Of a DNA stretch of 64,000 bases, positions 35,607 to 45,120 are shown piece by piece. Origin of the DNA: Arthrobacter sp. ISL-48 (GTDB taxonomy: Bacteria > Actinomycetota > Actinomycetes > Actinomycetales > Micrococcaceae); contig NZ_JAGGPL010000009.1 of assembly GCF_018613805.1 (NCBI RefSeq), positions 194,875 to 258,874 on the forward strand. Direction: 5' to 3'. Each line of letters opens with the position of its first letter. Positions within the stretch are counted from its first letter, which is position 1. Made by a program: the position numbers and the translations under genes. The notes beneath the pieces are model-generated. The model was not told the origin of the DNA. It was given only the letters and a program-made list of their open reading frames with translations, and made no database searches.

Positions 35607-38345
35607 CTATGCTCCCGGAACCGTGGTGGCGCTACCCACAACCACAGGGGCGATAGTCACCGAGTCAATGTCCGGGGCGTAGGCCGAGCTGTTGCCAAGC
35701 GTCAGCGCTCCAGTGGTGGTGCTCAGTTTGATCGGAATGGTCCGCTCCCAGAAACTGTTCCAGGAGTAGGTGTACCTGAAGAAGGCGCTGCCCGCTGCAG
35801 CTGGGTTTCCTGCCTCGCCCACAGTGATCTTTCGGTCCACCACCTGGGGGTTGTAAGCGTGGTTGCCTGAAAGTTCGGCGTTGGCATAGCGGACCACCAT
35901 GTTGTAATCGCCGGTCGCGGAAAACTTTGCCTGGCGTGCGATTTCAATGTAGTTCGCCGCCCCTGCTCCGACGTTCCCGACGAGTTTCATTCCGGAGGCG
36001 TTGCTGCCGGTGCTGTCAGCCAACGTCCTGGCTACTGCATTCCCACGAAGAGTGGCGTTCTCCGCCTCAATGGTTACTGCCGCGGAGTCCGACGCCGCCG
36101 CCCTGGTCGTGGTGATGCTTTCCACGTAGGCGCCTGCTGCCGACGTCAGCTCCAGTTCGTTGATTCCCTGCGAGAGGTGCACCCGGATCTTGGATACCCA
36201 AGACCCCTTTTGTGCGGGCGCGAAGTCCGCCACGGTCTTGCCGTTGGCGGTCAGGTGCAGATCCGACGCCGACGCCGTCCGGTACGTGGTGGTGATGTCG
36301 TAGTAGCCGGAGTCCCAGGCAGTCACGTAGCTGTCGGCCCGCTGCCCAGAGCCCTGAATGCGCAGTGATCCCCGCGAGGCAGAGGGGTTATCCAAAACAG
36401 CGTCACCCCAGGTCAGTTTGGCTCCGCCGAAGGGGCGCAAGGTGTTGGCCGGGTAGGCCGTCACCTCGCCGGATGTGACGTCCGTCAGGACGAACTTGTC
36501 CAAGGTAATGTCCGAGTTGGGCAGCTTGGTAGTGCCGTCGGCACTGGCCCGCAGTGAGAGCACATGCGTACCCGCCGTGAGCTGGACGGTCACCTCGGCG
36601 CTGCCGCGGTACTGCCACTTGCTGGTGGCATTGAGGGCAAGATCAGCGGTGTACTGAACGGTCTGGTTGCTGACGTTATCCACGAATAGGGCGTGCCGCC
36701 CAGGCACGCCGGGCGTAGACCCGATGACCTGGTAGCGGTAGGTCCCGGTCCGGGGAACTGTTACCGTCCAGTCGGCCTTGGACTGAACGGTGTTGAAGGA
36801 TCCAACATCCTTGCTGCCGGAAGCGAGGAACTTCCAGCCGTTTAGGGATCCCGGGTCCTGGAAATATGCCGTCGCATTAGTGAGGGCAGTGTTTTCGGCC
36901 TCGACCGACTGGCTCCACGTTCCATCGACGCTAACAGCCCGGCCTTGCTCCGGGGTGATGATCACCTGGTAGGCGGCATAACGGTCGTAGGTGTCGACGT
37001 CGAACTTGAGCTTTCCATCGGTGACAGTGACACCGTCGAGAGCCTTGATGACGCGGGGTGTTGCTGCCAGTCCTTCAGCACCAGTGACTGCGGCTTCGCG
37101 GACTTCGACGTCCACCTTGCCGCCGAAGACGGCGGGATCAAGACCGCTGAGGTCCAGGGAGACGTCCTTGTTGCTTCCGCCAAAGAGGACGGTGGCGCGC
37201 TTGTTGACGTTGTCGACGGCACCGATTCCCTGAAGCGTGTCTGCCACATTCAACTGCGGAGGCGTCAGGTTCACGGTGGTGCTGCCCTGCAGATCGCCGT
37301 ACCACTTGAACATCCACCAGCCGGCGTTGGCGCCGTTCGGACGGGCGGAGTTGTCAGAGAAATTGCCGGCATAGTTCCAGTAGGCCGTCTGGGCATCGAC
37401 CTTCTCATCTTCAAACATGGCGAACCACTGGATCAGCTGGCCTGGCACGCCCATGTCACGGAGCATGCCGTACTCAGTGATGTTGACCGGAATCGCGGGG
37501 ATGCCTTTAGCGGTTTCCAGGCTGCGGTAGGCGGTCAGGTGGGACCGGAAGGTTGCCAGCTCCTGGATGCCCAACTCGTGCCAAATGAAAACGTCGGGCA
37601 GGGTGTTGTTGGCTTTGGCGAAGTCGAGAATGTCCGAAGACCGCTGGGCCTGCCATTTCGTGTCACCCGGGCCGCCGATCCGTGCGTGTCCCAGCCCCTT
37701 CGCGGCATAGACGCTTTGGATCTTGGCGTAGGCGGCGTTCCAGTCGTTCAGGAAGGTGGTTTTCATGGTTGACCAGTTTGCGTACCAGTTTCCCCCATCC
37801 GGTTCATTGAAGGGAATGAAGACATATTTTTCCGGGTGGTCGGACTGGGTAGCCACAGCGGTGGCCACAAGCTCCACCACCTCGAGATAGTCCCAGATTC
37901 CGTTCGCCGCATTGGTGTAGGTTCCGGTGGCCTGGTTGTAGGAGCGGGTATCGCCGGGTCGTGCTCCGCCGTTGTAGGCCCAGTCCGGATAGTAGTCCTG
38001 AACGTACGTGTACATGTCCTGTCCACCCTTGGCGAAGAACCCGTCCTCGACTTTGAGGGCATCACCGCTGGGGTGCTGGGTGCCAAAGGGGGCTTTTTGG
38101 GAAGTGTTGGTAATCCTGGCCCCGTTAATGAGTGCCGGGGTGGGCGCGCCTTCGTCCCCAAAACCATAGAGCGTTCCCGTGGCTCCGCCCCGGAAGCTGC
38201 CTGTGGTCTGGGCAAAATTAACCCCAAGGACCTCCGGCAGCTCATCTGCGGCGACAGCCTTTTGGGCGGAGGCGTGTGGGACGGTCAGCCCCATAAGGGC
38301 CAGTGCCGCCACCGCCAAATATGTGGAACCTGCAAATCTCTTCAT
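35607..38345 (-). CDS. Secreted multimodular glycosidase, clan A / GH39-like, with CBM6/35-type domains
   Basis: Protein of 912 residues. ATG 38345 is preceded by AAAGGAG. Residues 1-28 form a Sec signal ending ASAQ. Residues 38-370 are a TIM-barrel glycosidase: FIPFNEPDGG gives a likely acid/base Glu181, and VNITEYGM a likely nucleophile Glu291, spaced as in GH39 and other clan A families. A small beta domain (about 375-470) follows. Then come CBM6/35-like jelly-roll segments (WSQSVEAENTALTNATAYFQ; AVTIEAENATLRGNAVARTL), each opening with the EAEN signature. It is divergent from a GH36 alpha-galactosidase with reverse-complement operators. The family and substrate are uncertain; arabinogalactan is plausible. 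Confidence 0.75.
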   Translation of the reverse strand: MKRFAGSTYLAVAALALMGLTVPHASAQKAVAADELPEVLGVNFAQTTGSFRGGATGTLYGFGDEGAPTPALINGARITNTSQKAPFGTQHPSGDALKVEDGFFAKGGQDMYTYVQDYYPDWAYNGGARPGDTRSYNQATGTYTNAANGIWDYLEVVELVATAVATQSDHPEKYVFIPFNEPDGGNWYANWSTMKTTFLNDWNAAYAKIQSVYAAKGLGHARIGGPGDTKWQAQRSSDILDFAKANNTLPDVFIWHELGIQELATFRSHLTAYRSLETAKGIPAIPVNITEYGMLRDMGVPGQLIQWFAMFEDEKVDAQTAYWNYAGNFSDNSARPNGANAGWWMFKWYGDLQGSTTVNLTPPQLNVADTLQGIGAVDNVNKRATVLFGGSNKDVSLDLSGLDPAVFGGKVDVEVREAAVTGAEGLAATPRVIKALDGVTVTDGKLKFDVDTYDRYAAYQVIITPEQGRAVSVDGTWSQSVEAENTALTNATAYFQDPGSLNGWKFLASGSKDVGSFNTVQSKADWTVTVPRTGTYRYQVIGSTPGVPGRHALFVDNVSNQTVQYTADLALNATSKWQYRGSAEVTVQLTAGTHVLSLRASADGTTKLPNSDITLDKFVLTDVTSGEVTAYPANTLRPFGGAKLTWGDAVLDNPSASRGSLRIQGSGQRADSYVTAWDSGYYDITTTYRTASASDLHLTANGKTVADFAPAQKGSWVSKIRVHLSQGINELELTSAAGAYVESITTTRAAASDSAAVTIEAENATLRGNAVARTLADSTGSNASGMKLVGNVGAGAANYIEIARQAKFSATGDYNMVVRYANAELSGNHAYNPQVVDRKITVGEAGNPAAAGSAFFRYTYSWNSFWERTIPIKLSTTTGALTLGNSSAYAPDIDSVTIAPVVVGSATTVPGA

Positions 38346-38390
38346 TGAGTTCTCCTTTTGGGTGGCGGACGCCGCTCCCGTCATCCACAC

Positions 38391-38402
38391 GATAGCGCTT
38401 TC
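38391..38402. promoter_or_regulatory. LacI-type operator for GH39-like gene
   Basis: GATAGCGCTTTC, the exact reverse complement of the site at 38525-38536. It lies 46 bases before the GH39-like start codon. Confidence 0.75.
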
Positions 38403-38487
38403 ATGAGAATAAGCAATAAGCCGTTCAGGACCAGAGTATGTCCATTCTCCGGCGTAATTCCGCCATTGCTCACCCTAGTGGTCGATC

Positions 38488-38503
38488 TTGCAAGCGGTTT
38501 CAA
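38488..38503. promoter_or_regulatory. Third operator-like site in divergent region
   Basis: TTGCAAGCGGTTTCAA shares the AAGCGGTTTC core with the PL26 operator at 11347-11360. It is a weaker match and sits between the two GCGCT sites. Confidence 0.5.
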
Positions 38504-38524
38504 ATACGCCTTGCGCAAATTCTT

Positions 38525-38536
38525 GAAAGCGCTATC
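38525..38536. promoter_or_regulatory. LacI-type operator for GH36 operon
   Basis: GAAAGCGCTATC, palindromic around GC with one mismatched pair, about 53 bases before the GH36 start. Its mirror copy is at 38391-38402. Confidence 0.75.
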
Positions 38537-38588
38537 ATGATTCTGTCGTGTGGTTGAGGAATCGTGCGACTCAAAGACGAGGAGCACC

Positions 38589-40697
38589 GTGAGCAGCAAG
38601 CTGTCCTGGGGACACACCACCTTCACACTCAAGTTCGAGTGGGATGCCGATCAACCCGTTTGCCTGGCCGGAGCCTCCAGCCCCGAGGCGGAACTGGTTA
38701 TTGATCATCCGATGCCCGCAGTGGAAGTCCTCTCTGCGGCCGGCGGCCGGCTGGCTGCTTCGGACAGGCTGTCCCACACCGCAGTGGGAGCTGGCCTCCG
38801 GTACGTTTCGCATGAGATTTCAGAGACGTCCGGCGGAACGGCGTTGAATATTCTCCTCCGCTCGTTTCGCCACTCGCTGGAGGCCACTGCCTCCTTCGAA
38901 ATGTTGAATGGCGCAGCCGCCGTCCGCGCCACTGTGACTGTCACCAACACGGGAACGGGCGATGCCGTCCTGCAGGCAGTTCCGTCATGGTCCGCCGGCT
39001 TCGGCACCCGGCCAGGTACCGTCGTCGACGATTCCTTCGGCACCTGGGAGAGCATTTCCGGCACCAGCGACTGGCTGGGGGAAGGCCGGTGGGGACGCCG
39101 CCCACTGCGTGGCAGGGATTTCCCCCGTCTGGGCGAGGACCTGACCGGGCACAATCCACGCGGCGCACTGGCAGCGGTCTCCACCGGCGCATGGTCCACC
39201 GGCAAGAACCTCCCGGTGGCAGCCTTGGAATCGCCCCAGTTCGCCGCCGCCTGGGCCTGGCAGATCGAACACAACGGCGCCTGGCGCTGGGAGATCGGCG
39301 AAGACACCGCAGATGGCTACTTCACGTTGTCCGGGCCCACCGACCGCGACTCGTCCTGGAACAAGGTCCTGGCGCCCGGCGCCTCCTTCACCACGGTGCC
39401 GGCCACGGTTGCCTTCGGGAGCGACCTCGTGGGCGCCATGGGCGAGCTCACGGCGTTCCGCCGCCTGGCCCGCCGGGAGCACCTGGACAACAGCACCCTG
39501 GGCGTGGTCTTCAACGACTATATGAACACCCTCAACGGCGACCCGACCACGGAGAAGCTGCTCCCGCTGATCGCGGCCGCCGCCGACGTCGGCGCCGAAA
39601 TCTTCTGCATTGACGCAGGCTGGTACGACGACAGTGGGAACTGGTGGGACAGCGTGGGGGAGTGGCTGCCGTCAACAACCCGGTTCCCCGGAGGGCTGGG
39701 ACTCGTGGTGGACGCCATCAAGGACGCCGGCCTCGTGGCGGGATTATGGCTGGAACCCGAGGTGGTGGGCGTCCGGAGCCCCATGGTGCACAGGCTCCCG
39801 GATGAGGCCTTCCTGCAACGGCACGGCCAGCGCCTGGTTGAACACGGGCGCTACCACCTGGACCTGCGCCACCCCGCTGCCGTACGTCACCTCGACGATG
39901 TGGTTGACCGGCTGGTAAAGGACTTCGGCGTCGGCTTCTTCAAGTTCGATTACAACGTGGACCCCGGTGCCGGAACAGACCACCGCGCGGACAGCCTGGG
40001 GGACGGGCTCCTGGAGCACAACAGGGCCCACCTGCAGTGGCTGGACCGGCTGCTGGACCGGCACCCCGGCCTGGTCATTGAAAACTGTTCCTCCGGCGCC
40101 ATGCGGATGGACTTCGCCCTTCTCTCACGGCTGGCCATGCAGTCCACCTCGGACCAGCAGGACTTCCTCAGGTATCCGCCCATTGCCGCGGCCGCGCCGC
40201 TCTCCATGCTGCCGGAGCAGGCTGCCAACTGGGCGTACCCCCAACCTGAGATGAGCAGCGAGGAAGTGGCGTTCTGCCTGGCCACCGGGCTGCTGGGCCG
40301 GTTTTACCTCTCGGGGTACCTGAACAGGATGCCCCCGGAGTCCCTCGAACTCGTGCGTGAAGCAGTGGTGGCCTCCAAGGCCCTGCGCGCCGGTATCAGC
40401 ACCTCGCGTCCCTATTGGCCGGCCGGGCTCCCAGCCTGGACAGATCCATGGGTTGCGCTGGGACTCCGAAGCGGCGAATCAGACCTGCTCACCCTTTGGA
40501 ACCGGGGCAGCACGGCTGATATCCAGCTCGCCCTCCCACATCTGGCAGGGCGTGAAGTCCTGATCGACACTGTTTTCCCCGTTGACCTCCCGCCATGGAA
40601 GACCACCTGGGATCCAGCAGAAGGAACACTCACCGTTGCCGCCCCCACAGGCATCTCGGCCCGTACCTTCCGCCTCACTCCGGACAGTCCGGACTGA
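38589..40697 (+). CDS. Alpha-galactosidase, GH36 family, cytoplasmic
   Basis: Protein of 702 residues. GTG 38589 follows AGGAG; the frame is open to GTG 38550. No signal peptide is seen. An N-terminal beta-sandwich (residues 1-310) precedes a TIM barrel with CIDAGWYDD, 'GLWLEPEVV', the nucleophile Asp454 in FFKFDYNVD and the acid/base Asp522 in STSDQQD; the small C-terminal domain ends SARTFRLTPD. GH36 enzymes remove terminal alpha-galactose from raffinose-type sugars or galactosylated glycan fragments. The following importer genes appear to form one operon with it. Confidence 0.95.
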   Translation: MSSKLSWGHTTFTLKFEWDADQPVCLAGASSPEAELVIDHPMPAVEVLSAAGGRLAASDRLSHTAVGAGLRYVSHEISETSGGTALNILLRSFRHSLEATASFEMLNGAAAVRATVTVTNTGTGDAVLQAVPSWSAGFGTRPGTVVDDSFGTWESISGTSDWLGEGRWGRRPLRGRDFPRLGEDLTGHNPRGALAAVSTGAWSTGKNLPVAALESPQFAAAWAWQIEHNGAWRWEIGEDTADGYFTLSGPTDRDSSWNKVLAPGASFTTVPATVAFGSDLVGAMGELTAFRRLARREHLDNSTLGVVFNDYMNTLNGDPTTEKLLPLIAAAADVGAEIFCIDAGWYDDSGNWWDSVGEWLPSTTRFPGGLGLVVDAIKDAGLVAGLWLEPEVVGVRSPMVHRLPDEAFLQRHGQRLVEHGRYHLDLRHPAAVRHLDDVVDRLVKDFGVGFFKFDYNVDPGAGTDHRADSLGDGLLEHNRAHLQWLDRLLDRHPGLVIENCSSGAMRMDFALLSRLAMQSTSDQQDFLRYPPIAAAAPLSMLPEQAANWAYPQPEMSSEEVAFCLATGLLGRFYLSGYLNRMPPESLELVREAVVASKALRAGISTSRPYWPAGLPAWTDPWVALGLRSGESDLLTLWNRGSTADIQLALPHLAGREVLIDTVFPVDLPPWKTTWDPAEGTLTVAAPTGISARTFRLTPDSPD

Positions 40698-40763
40698 GGC
40701 ACCCGCAGCACTCCGCACTGTTCGCGGAAAACACGGATAATACAAGAAATAAGGAGCAGTTCA

Positions 40764-42083
40764 ATGAAGAAAGCCCTCAAAGTCGCCGCAGTTCTGGCGA
40801 CCGCAGCATCTTTTATGCTGACGGGATGCAGTGACCCGGGAGCGGGATCGGGGACCCAGAACAACGGCCCGGCCACATGGCCAGCCGCCAACTCGGACCT
40901 GAAAGGCACCAAGCTGACCATCTGGGCCGCCCAGAACTCGAACAAGGTTCCGGACAGCGTGGTGGCCGGCTTCGAAAAGCTGACCGGCGCGGACGTCAAC
41001 GTGGTCACCATCCCCGACCCCTATGAGCAAGGCATCCAGACCAAGGTGGCAACCGGGGACAAGCCGGACCTGGCCTTCTGGCAGCCCACCGGTTCCCAGC
41101 TCACCGCCCTTAACGCCACCACCAACCTGCAGTCCCTTGACGGCGCACCGTGGATCGACTCCACCAAGCCGGCGCTGAAAGACATCACCGGGATCCTGGA
41201 CAAGACCCGGTACGCCGCGCTGATCACCACCCCCGCCGTCGAAGGCGTCTACTACAACAAGGAAGTCTTCGAAAAAGCCGGAATCACCACAGCACCCAAG
41301 GACTGGGATTCCTTCATCAAGCTTGGCCGTGACCTCAAGGCCAAGGGCGTGACACCGTTCTATGAAATGGGCAAAGACCGCTGGGCAACGCAGTGGTGGG
41401 TGCATGTACAGCTCGCGGACGCCGCGAAGGACGGCCTTTGGGACCGCGTCAACACCAACAAGGAAAAGTTCACCGATCCCACCATCCAGGGTGCCATCAA
41501 TACCTACAGCGGCCTGATCAAGGAAGGCCTCTTCAACGACGACATCAAGACCGCCACGTTCGAGGACCAGGCCGACGCGCTGCTCGCAGGAAAGGCTGCC
41601 ATGGCCGTCCAGGTGAACTCGTTCTTCACCCAGCTCCAGTCCAAGACGGACACAGCCACCCTGAACAAGAAGATCGGATTCTTCCCGATCGCCCCCAGCG
41701 GCAACATTGGCACCTTCATCCCGGACCAGAGCAACGCCCTGGTCGCTTTCAAGACCGGTGACGCCAAGCGCGAAGCCGCTTCCCGGCAACTGCTGAGCTA
41801 CTGGCTCGGAGACGGCTACGCCGATTTCGTCGCGAAGCAGTCCACCATTTCGCTGCAGGACGGGGTCAAGACTCCCGCCACTGTTCCAGACGCGCTGCTC
41901 GCCGTCAGTGACTCACTGGACAGCGCCGTCGGCTCCATGCAGACCAAGGCCATCGCCAACCCCGATCTGTACATCTTCCTCGCGGACATGATCCAGGGGA
42001 CCAAGACCCCCGAAGAAGTGGCCAAGGCCACCCAGGACCAGTTCGCACAGCTCGCCAAGGCCCAAGGCGCAGCCGGTTTCTAA
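40764..42083 (+). CDS. Alpha-galactoside ABC transporter substrate-binding lipoprotein (inferred ligand)
   Basis: Protein of 439 residues from ATG 40764, with AAGGAG upstream. The lipobox is FMLTGC with Cys22. Family 1 solute-binding features: KLTIWAAQNSNKVPDSVVAG, 'EGVYYNKEVFEKAGI' and 'LLAGKAAMAVQVNSF'. It follows the GH36 gene by 66 bases. An alpha-galactoside ligand is inferred only from that neighbour. Confidence 0.9.
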   Translation: MKKALKVAAVLATAASFMLTGCSDPGAGSGTQNNGPATWPAANSDLKGTKLTIWAAQNSNKVPDSVVAGFEKLTGADVNVVTIPDPYEQGIQTKVATGDKPDLAFWQPTGSQLTALNATTNLQSLDGAPWIDSTKPALKDITGILDKTRYAALITTPAVEGVYYNKEVFEKAGITTAPKDWDSFIKLGRDLKAKGVTPFYEMGKDRWATQWWVHVQLADAAKDGLWDRVNTNKEKFTDPTIQGAINTYSGLIKEGLFNDDIKTATFEDQADALLAGKAAMAVQVNSFFTQLQSKTDTATLNKKIGFFPIAPSGNIGTFIPDQSNALVAFKTGDAKREAASRQLLSYWLGDGYADFVAKQSTISLQDGVKTPATVPDALLAVSDSLDSAVGSMQTKAIANPDLYIFLADMIQGTKTPEEVAKATQDQFAQLAKAQGAAGF

Positions 42084-42089
42084 CCCCCT

Positions 42090-42124
42090 GAGCGGGTGCC
42101 GGGCAAGACGCCCGGCACCCGCTC
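42090..42124 (+). other. Intercistronic hairpin after lipoprotein gene
   Basis: Perfect 15-base inverted repeat (42090-42104 with 42110-42124) with a five-base loop, starting seven bases after the lipoprotein stop and before the permease gene. It may partly end transcription or stabilise the upstream mRNA, as proposed for the hairpin at 30659. Confidence 0.75.
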
Positions 42125-42139
42125 CAGAAAGGACCAGAC

Positions 42140-43084
42140 GTGACCGCAGTCATGTCCCCGCAGGACGTCTCCCGCGTCGAAGACACCAGCAAGGCCAGGC
42201 GGCACGGCGGAAAGCGCGGCGGAAAAAATGACCATCCGCTGTGGTTCCTGATCCCTGCCCTTGCCGTACTTGTCGTCTTCTTCTTCATTCCCACACTGTT
42301 CAACTTCATCTACGCCTTCACCAACTGGTCCAGCTTCAAGTCCGCCATCGGCTTCACCGGACTGGACAACTTCATCACCCTCTTCAACAGCGGCACCCTG
42401 CTCAACGCACTGCGCGTCACCCTGGTCTACGCAGTCCTGGTGGCCATTTTCCAAAACCTTTTCGGACTGGTCCTGGCGCTGCTCCTTGAACGCGACACAC
42501 GGGTCAACCGGGCCGTACGGGTAGCCTTCTTCATCCCCGTCATCATGTCCGCGCTGGCCGTCGGGTACATCTTCCAGGCGCTCCTCAAACCCGAAGGCGC
42601 CCTGAACGGGATCCTCAGCTTCCTCACCGGAAACCACGTCAGCATCGCCTGGCTCGGCGATACCACCTGGACCATCGTCGTCGTCGCCCTTGTCCACGCC
42701 TGGAAATGGATGGGCCTGTCCATGCTGATCTACCTCGCGGGGCTCAAAACCATTAACGACGACGTGCTGGAAGCGGCACGGCTCGACGGCGCCTCCTGGT
42801 GGACCACGTTCCGGGAGATCCGCTTTCCGCTGCTGGCGCCAGCCGTCACCTTCAACGTCGCCACAGCTCTGCTCGGCTCCATGAACGGGTTCGACGTCGT
42901 CCAGGCAACAACTGAGGGCGGCCCCGGCGGTTCCACCGAACTCCTGAACATCTTCATCTTCCGCACCTTCGGCCAGGGCCTTTTCGCCCAGGCCACCACC
43001 ATGAGCCTTGTGCTGTTCCTGGCGGTAGCCATCCTGGCGTTTCCGCTGATCCGGATGCTTCGCAAGCGAGAGGACGTACTGTGA
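42140..43084 (+). CDS. Sugar ABC transporter permease (MalF type)
   Basis: Protein of 314 residues from GTG 42140, with AAAGGA upstream. A basic tail (residues 1-30) is followed by six membrane segments starting 'WFLIPALAVLVVFFFIPTLF'. The EAA loop is VLEAARLDGASWWTTFREI. The stop overlaps the next start (GTGA). Confidence 0.92.
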   Translation: MTAVMSPQDVSRVEDTSKARRHGGKRGGKNDHPLWFLIPALAVLVVFFFIPTLFNFIYAFTNWSSFKSAIGFTGLDNFITLFNSGTLLNALRVTLVYAVLVAIFQNLFGLVLALLLERDTRVNRAVRVAFFIPVIMSALAVGYIFQALLKPEGALNGILSFLTGNHVSIAWLGDTTWTIVVVALVHAWKWMGLSMLIYLAGLKTINDDVLEAARLDGASWWTTFREIRFPLLAPAVTFNVATALLGSMNGFDVVQATTEGGPGGSTELLNIFIFRTFGQGLFAQATTMSLVLFLAVAILAFPLIRMLRKREDVL

Positions 43085-43953
43085 GCGCCGCCCCGATTCT
43101 TTCCACGAAACCGGAACTTTCCGGAAAAACGGTCCGCCGCGCCAAGGTTCCCGTGCAGCCGATCGTTGCCGTACTGGCGGCGGTCCTCCTGCTCGGAGTT
43201 CCGTTCTGGCTGGTCATTAGTACCGCCGGCAAGAACCAGGCCGAGGCACTCAATCCGAACCTCAACGCCCCCAGCCAGTGGCAGCTCTTCGAGAACTTCG
43301 GCCAGGTATTCTCTGAGGGCCGGATGCTGACGGGCTTCTTCGGCAGCCTCCTGGTGATGGTTCCTGCCGTCTTCGGCGTGCTGATCCTCGGCTCGATGGC
43401 CGCCTGGGTGCTCGGCCGCCGCGGCGGCAAGGGCATGGCTGTCATTTACGCCGTCGCCATCAGCGGGATCGTACTCCCGCCGGCTGTGGTGACCATCGTC
43501 CTGCTGCTCCGGCAGCTGGGACTGGCAGGGACCGCCGTCGGCATGATCGGCGTGTACATGGGCATGTACCTGTCAACGGTCATCTTCTTTGTGACCGGCT
43601 TCGTGCGGACCATCCCGCCCGAACTGGAGGAGGCTGCCCGGGTTGACGGCGCATCGCCGCTGAAGGTCTTCCTGAAGATCATCCTGCCGCTCCTGGTCCC
43701 GGTCCTGGCGACGGCGACCATCCTGATCTGCCTCTATATCTGGAACGACGTCTTCTACGCCCTGTTCGTGGTGGGCGGACGGCTGGACACGTTGCCGCTG
43801 AACCTCTATCAGGTGGCAAGCTCCGGGCTGTACCTTCAGAACTGGCACCTGATCTTCGCCTACATCACCTTGATGAGCCTTCCGTTGCTGATCACGTTTG
43901 TGGTGGCACAGCGTAAAATCATCTCCGGTATTACAAGCGGCGCGGTTAAATGA
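43081..43953 (+). CDS. Sugar ABC transporter permease (MalG type)
   Basis: Protein of 290 residues from GTG 43081. It has six membrane segments and the EAA loop ELEEAARVDGASPLKVFLKI. It is coupled to both neighbours by four-base overlaps. Confidence 0.92.
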   Translation: MSAAPILSTKPELSGKTVRRAKVPVQPIVAVLAAVLLLGVPFWLVISTAGKNQAEALNPNLNAPSQWQLFENFGQVFSEGRMLTGFFGSLLVMVPAVFGVLILGSMAAWVLGRRGGKGMAVIYAVAISGIVLPPAVVTIVLLLRQLGLAGTAVGMIGVYMGMYLSTVIFFVTGFVRTIPPELEEAARVDGASPLKVFLKIILPLLVPVLATATILICLYIWNDVFYALFVVGGRLDTLPLNLYQVASSGLYLQNWHLIFAYITLMSLPLLITFVVAQRKIISGITSGAVK

Positions 43954-45092
43954 GTTCAGGGCCGCGTCTGAACTTATCGGGGGGCGGCGCGGGTGAGGCT
44001 GACAGGCGGCGGGCCGCCCCCATTTCGACAGGCGGGCCCGAATTGACCACCAAGAAACCGCAGCAGCAGCGCTCACCCGTTATCGACGACGTCGCCCGGC
44101 TTGCAGGGGTCTCGGTGCCGACGGTCTCCCGCGTCCTGACCGGTGCGGCCAAGGTCAGCGAGGCAAAGCGCGAAGCCGTCATGAACGCCATCACCCTGCT
44201 GAAGTACCGGCCCAGTGCCGCGGCACGGTCAGTGGCGTCGCGCCGCTCCTCGGTGATCGCCGTCATTGCCGGCAACACCTCCCGGTACGGGTACGCGGAG
44301 ACCATCCGGGGTGTTGAGGAGGCCGCGCGTGCGCGGGGCTATATCGTCTCGATCACGGTGGTTGATTCCACAGAGGACGACGACGTCGAGCGCGCGGTTT
44401 CGCTGGTGGTAGGCCAGGACCTTGCCGGCATCGTGGCATTGAAGTTCGATCCGCCGGGGGTGGCGGCGCTGCAAAGGCTGCCCGACCACATCCCCACGGT
44501 GGCTATTTCCGGGGTGCGTGAAACCCACGTCCCCCAGGCTGTCCTTGACGAAGCAAGTGCCGCCGCGGAGCTGACCGATTTCCTCCTTAACCTCGGCCAC
44601 GGCACCGTCCACCATGTCCGGGTTCCGCCCTCCCGCCGGGAAGACGGCCGTACCGCCGGCTGGCGCCGGGCACTCCGGAAAGCCGGCGCAGTCATTCCCC
44701 CGGCCTTCGACGCCTCCTGGCAGCCCGAATCCGGCCGGGCCATCGGCCAGGCCCTGGCCAAGGACGAGTCAGTCACCGCCGTCTTCTGCGGAAACGACGA
44801 GATCGCCATGGGGGTCATCCGCGGACTGGCCGACGAGGGGCTCCGCACACCCGAGGACGTCAGCGTGGTGGGCTTCGACAACCACCCGCTCTCCGGGCTG
44901 TGGACGCCGTCGCTGACCACTGCCCACCAGGACTTCTTCGGGCTGGGCCAGCGCGGGTTCGAGCTGCTCATGGCCCAGGTGTCAGGGGAACCGGGAGCCC
45001 GCCGGTTCTCCTCCGAACGGCCCGCCCTGGTAATCCGCGCGAGCGCGGCGGCGCCGAGTTCCGGTCGCGGCCGGAGTGACCTGACGGCCTAG
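43950..45092 (+). CDS. LacI-family regulator, last gene of alpha-galactoside operon
   Basis: Protein of 380 residues from ATG 43950, overlapping the permease stop (ATGA). TTG 44043 is an alternative that would remove a 31-residue low-complexity leader. The helix-turn-helix is PVIDDVARLAGVSVPTVSRV and the hinge is SAAARSVASRRS. The effector domain covers residues 100-360. Its co-transcription with the GH36 operon makes it a good candidate for binding the GAAAGCGCTATC-type operators at 38391-38536, and perhaps the related sites at 5182 and 11347. Confidence 0.88.
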   Translation: MSSGPRLNLSGGGAGEADRRRAAPISTGGPELTTKKPQQQRSPVIDDVARLAGVSVPTVSRVLTGAAKVSEAKREAVMNAITLLKYRPSAAARSVASRRSSVIAVIAGNTSRYGYAETIRGVEEAARARGYIVSITVVDSTEDDDVERAVSLVVGQDLAGIVALKFDPPGVAALQRLPDHIPTVAISGVRETHVPQAVLDEASAAAELTDFLLNLGHGTVHHVRVPPSRREDGRTAGWRRALRKAGAVIPPAFDASWQPESGRAIGQALAKDESVTAVFCGNDEIAMGVIRGLADEGLRTPEDVSVVGFDNHPLSGLWTPSLTTAHQDFFGLGQRGFELLMAQVSGEPGARRFSSERPALVIRASAAAPSSGRGRSDLTA

Positions 45093-45120
45093 GCCGGGCT
45101 CCTCCACTAGGCTGGCAGCT

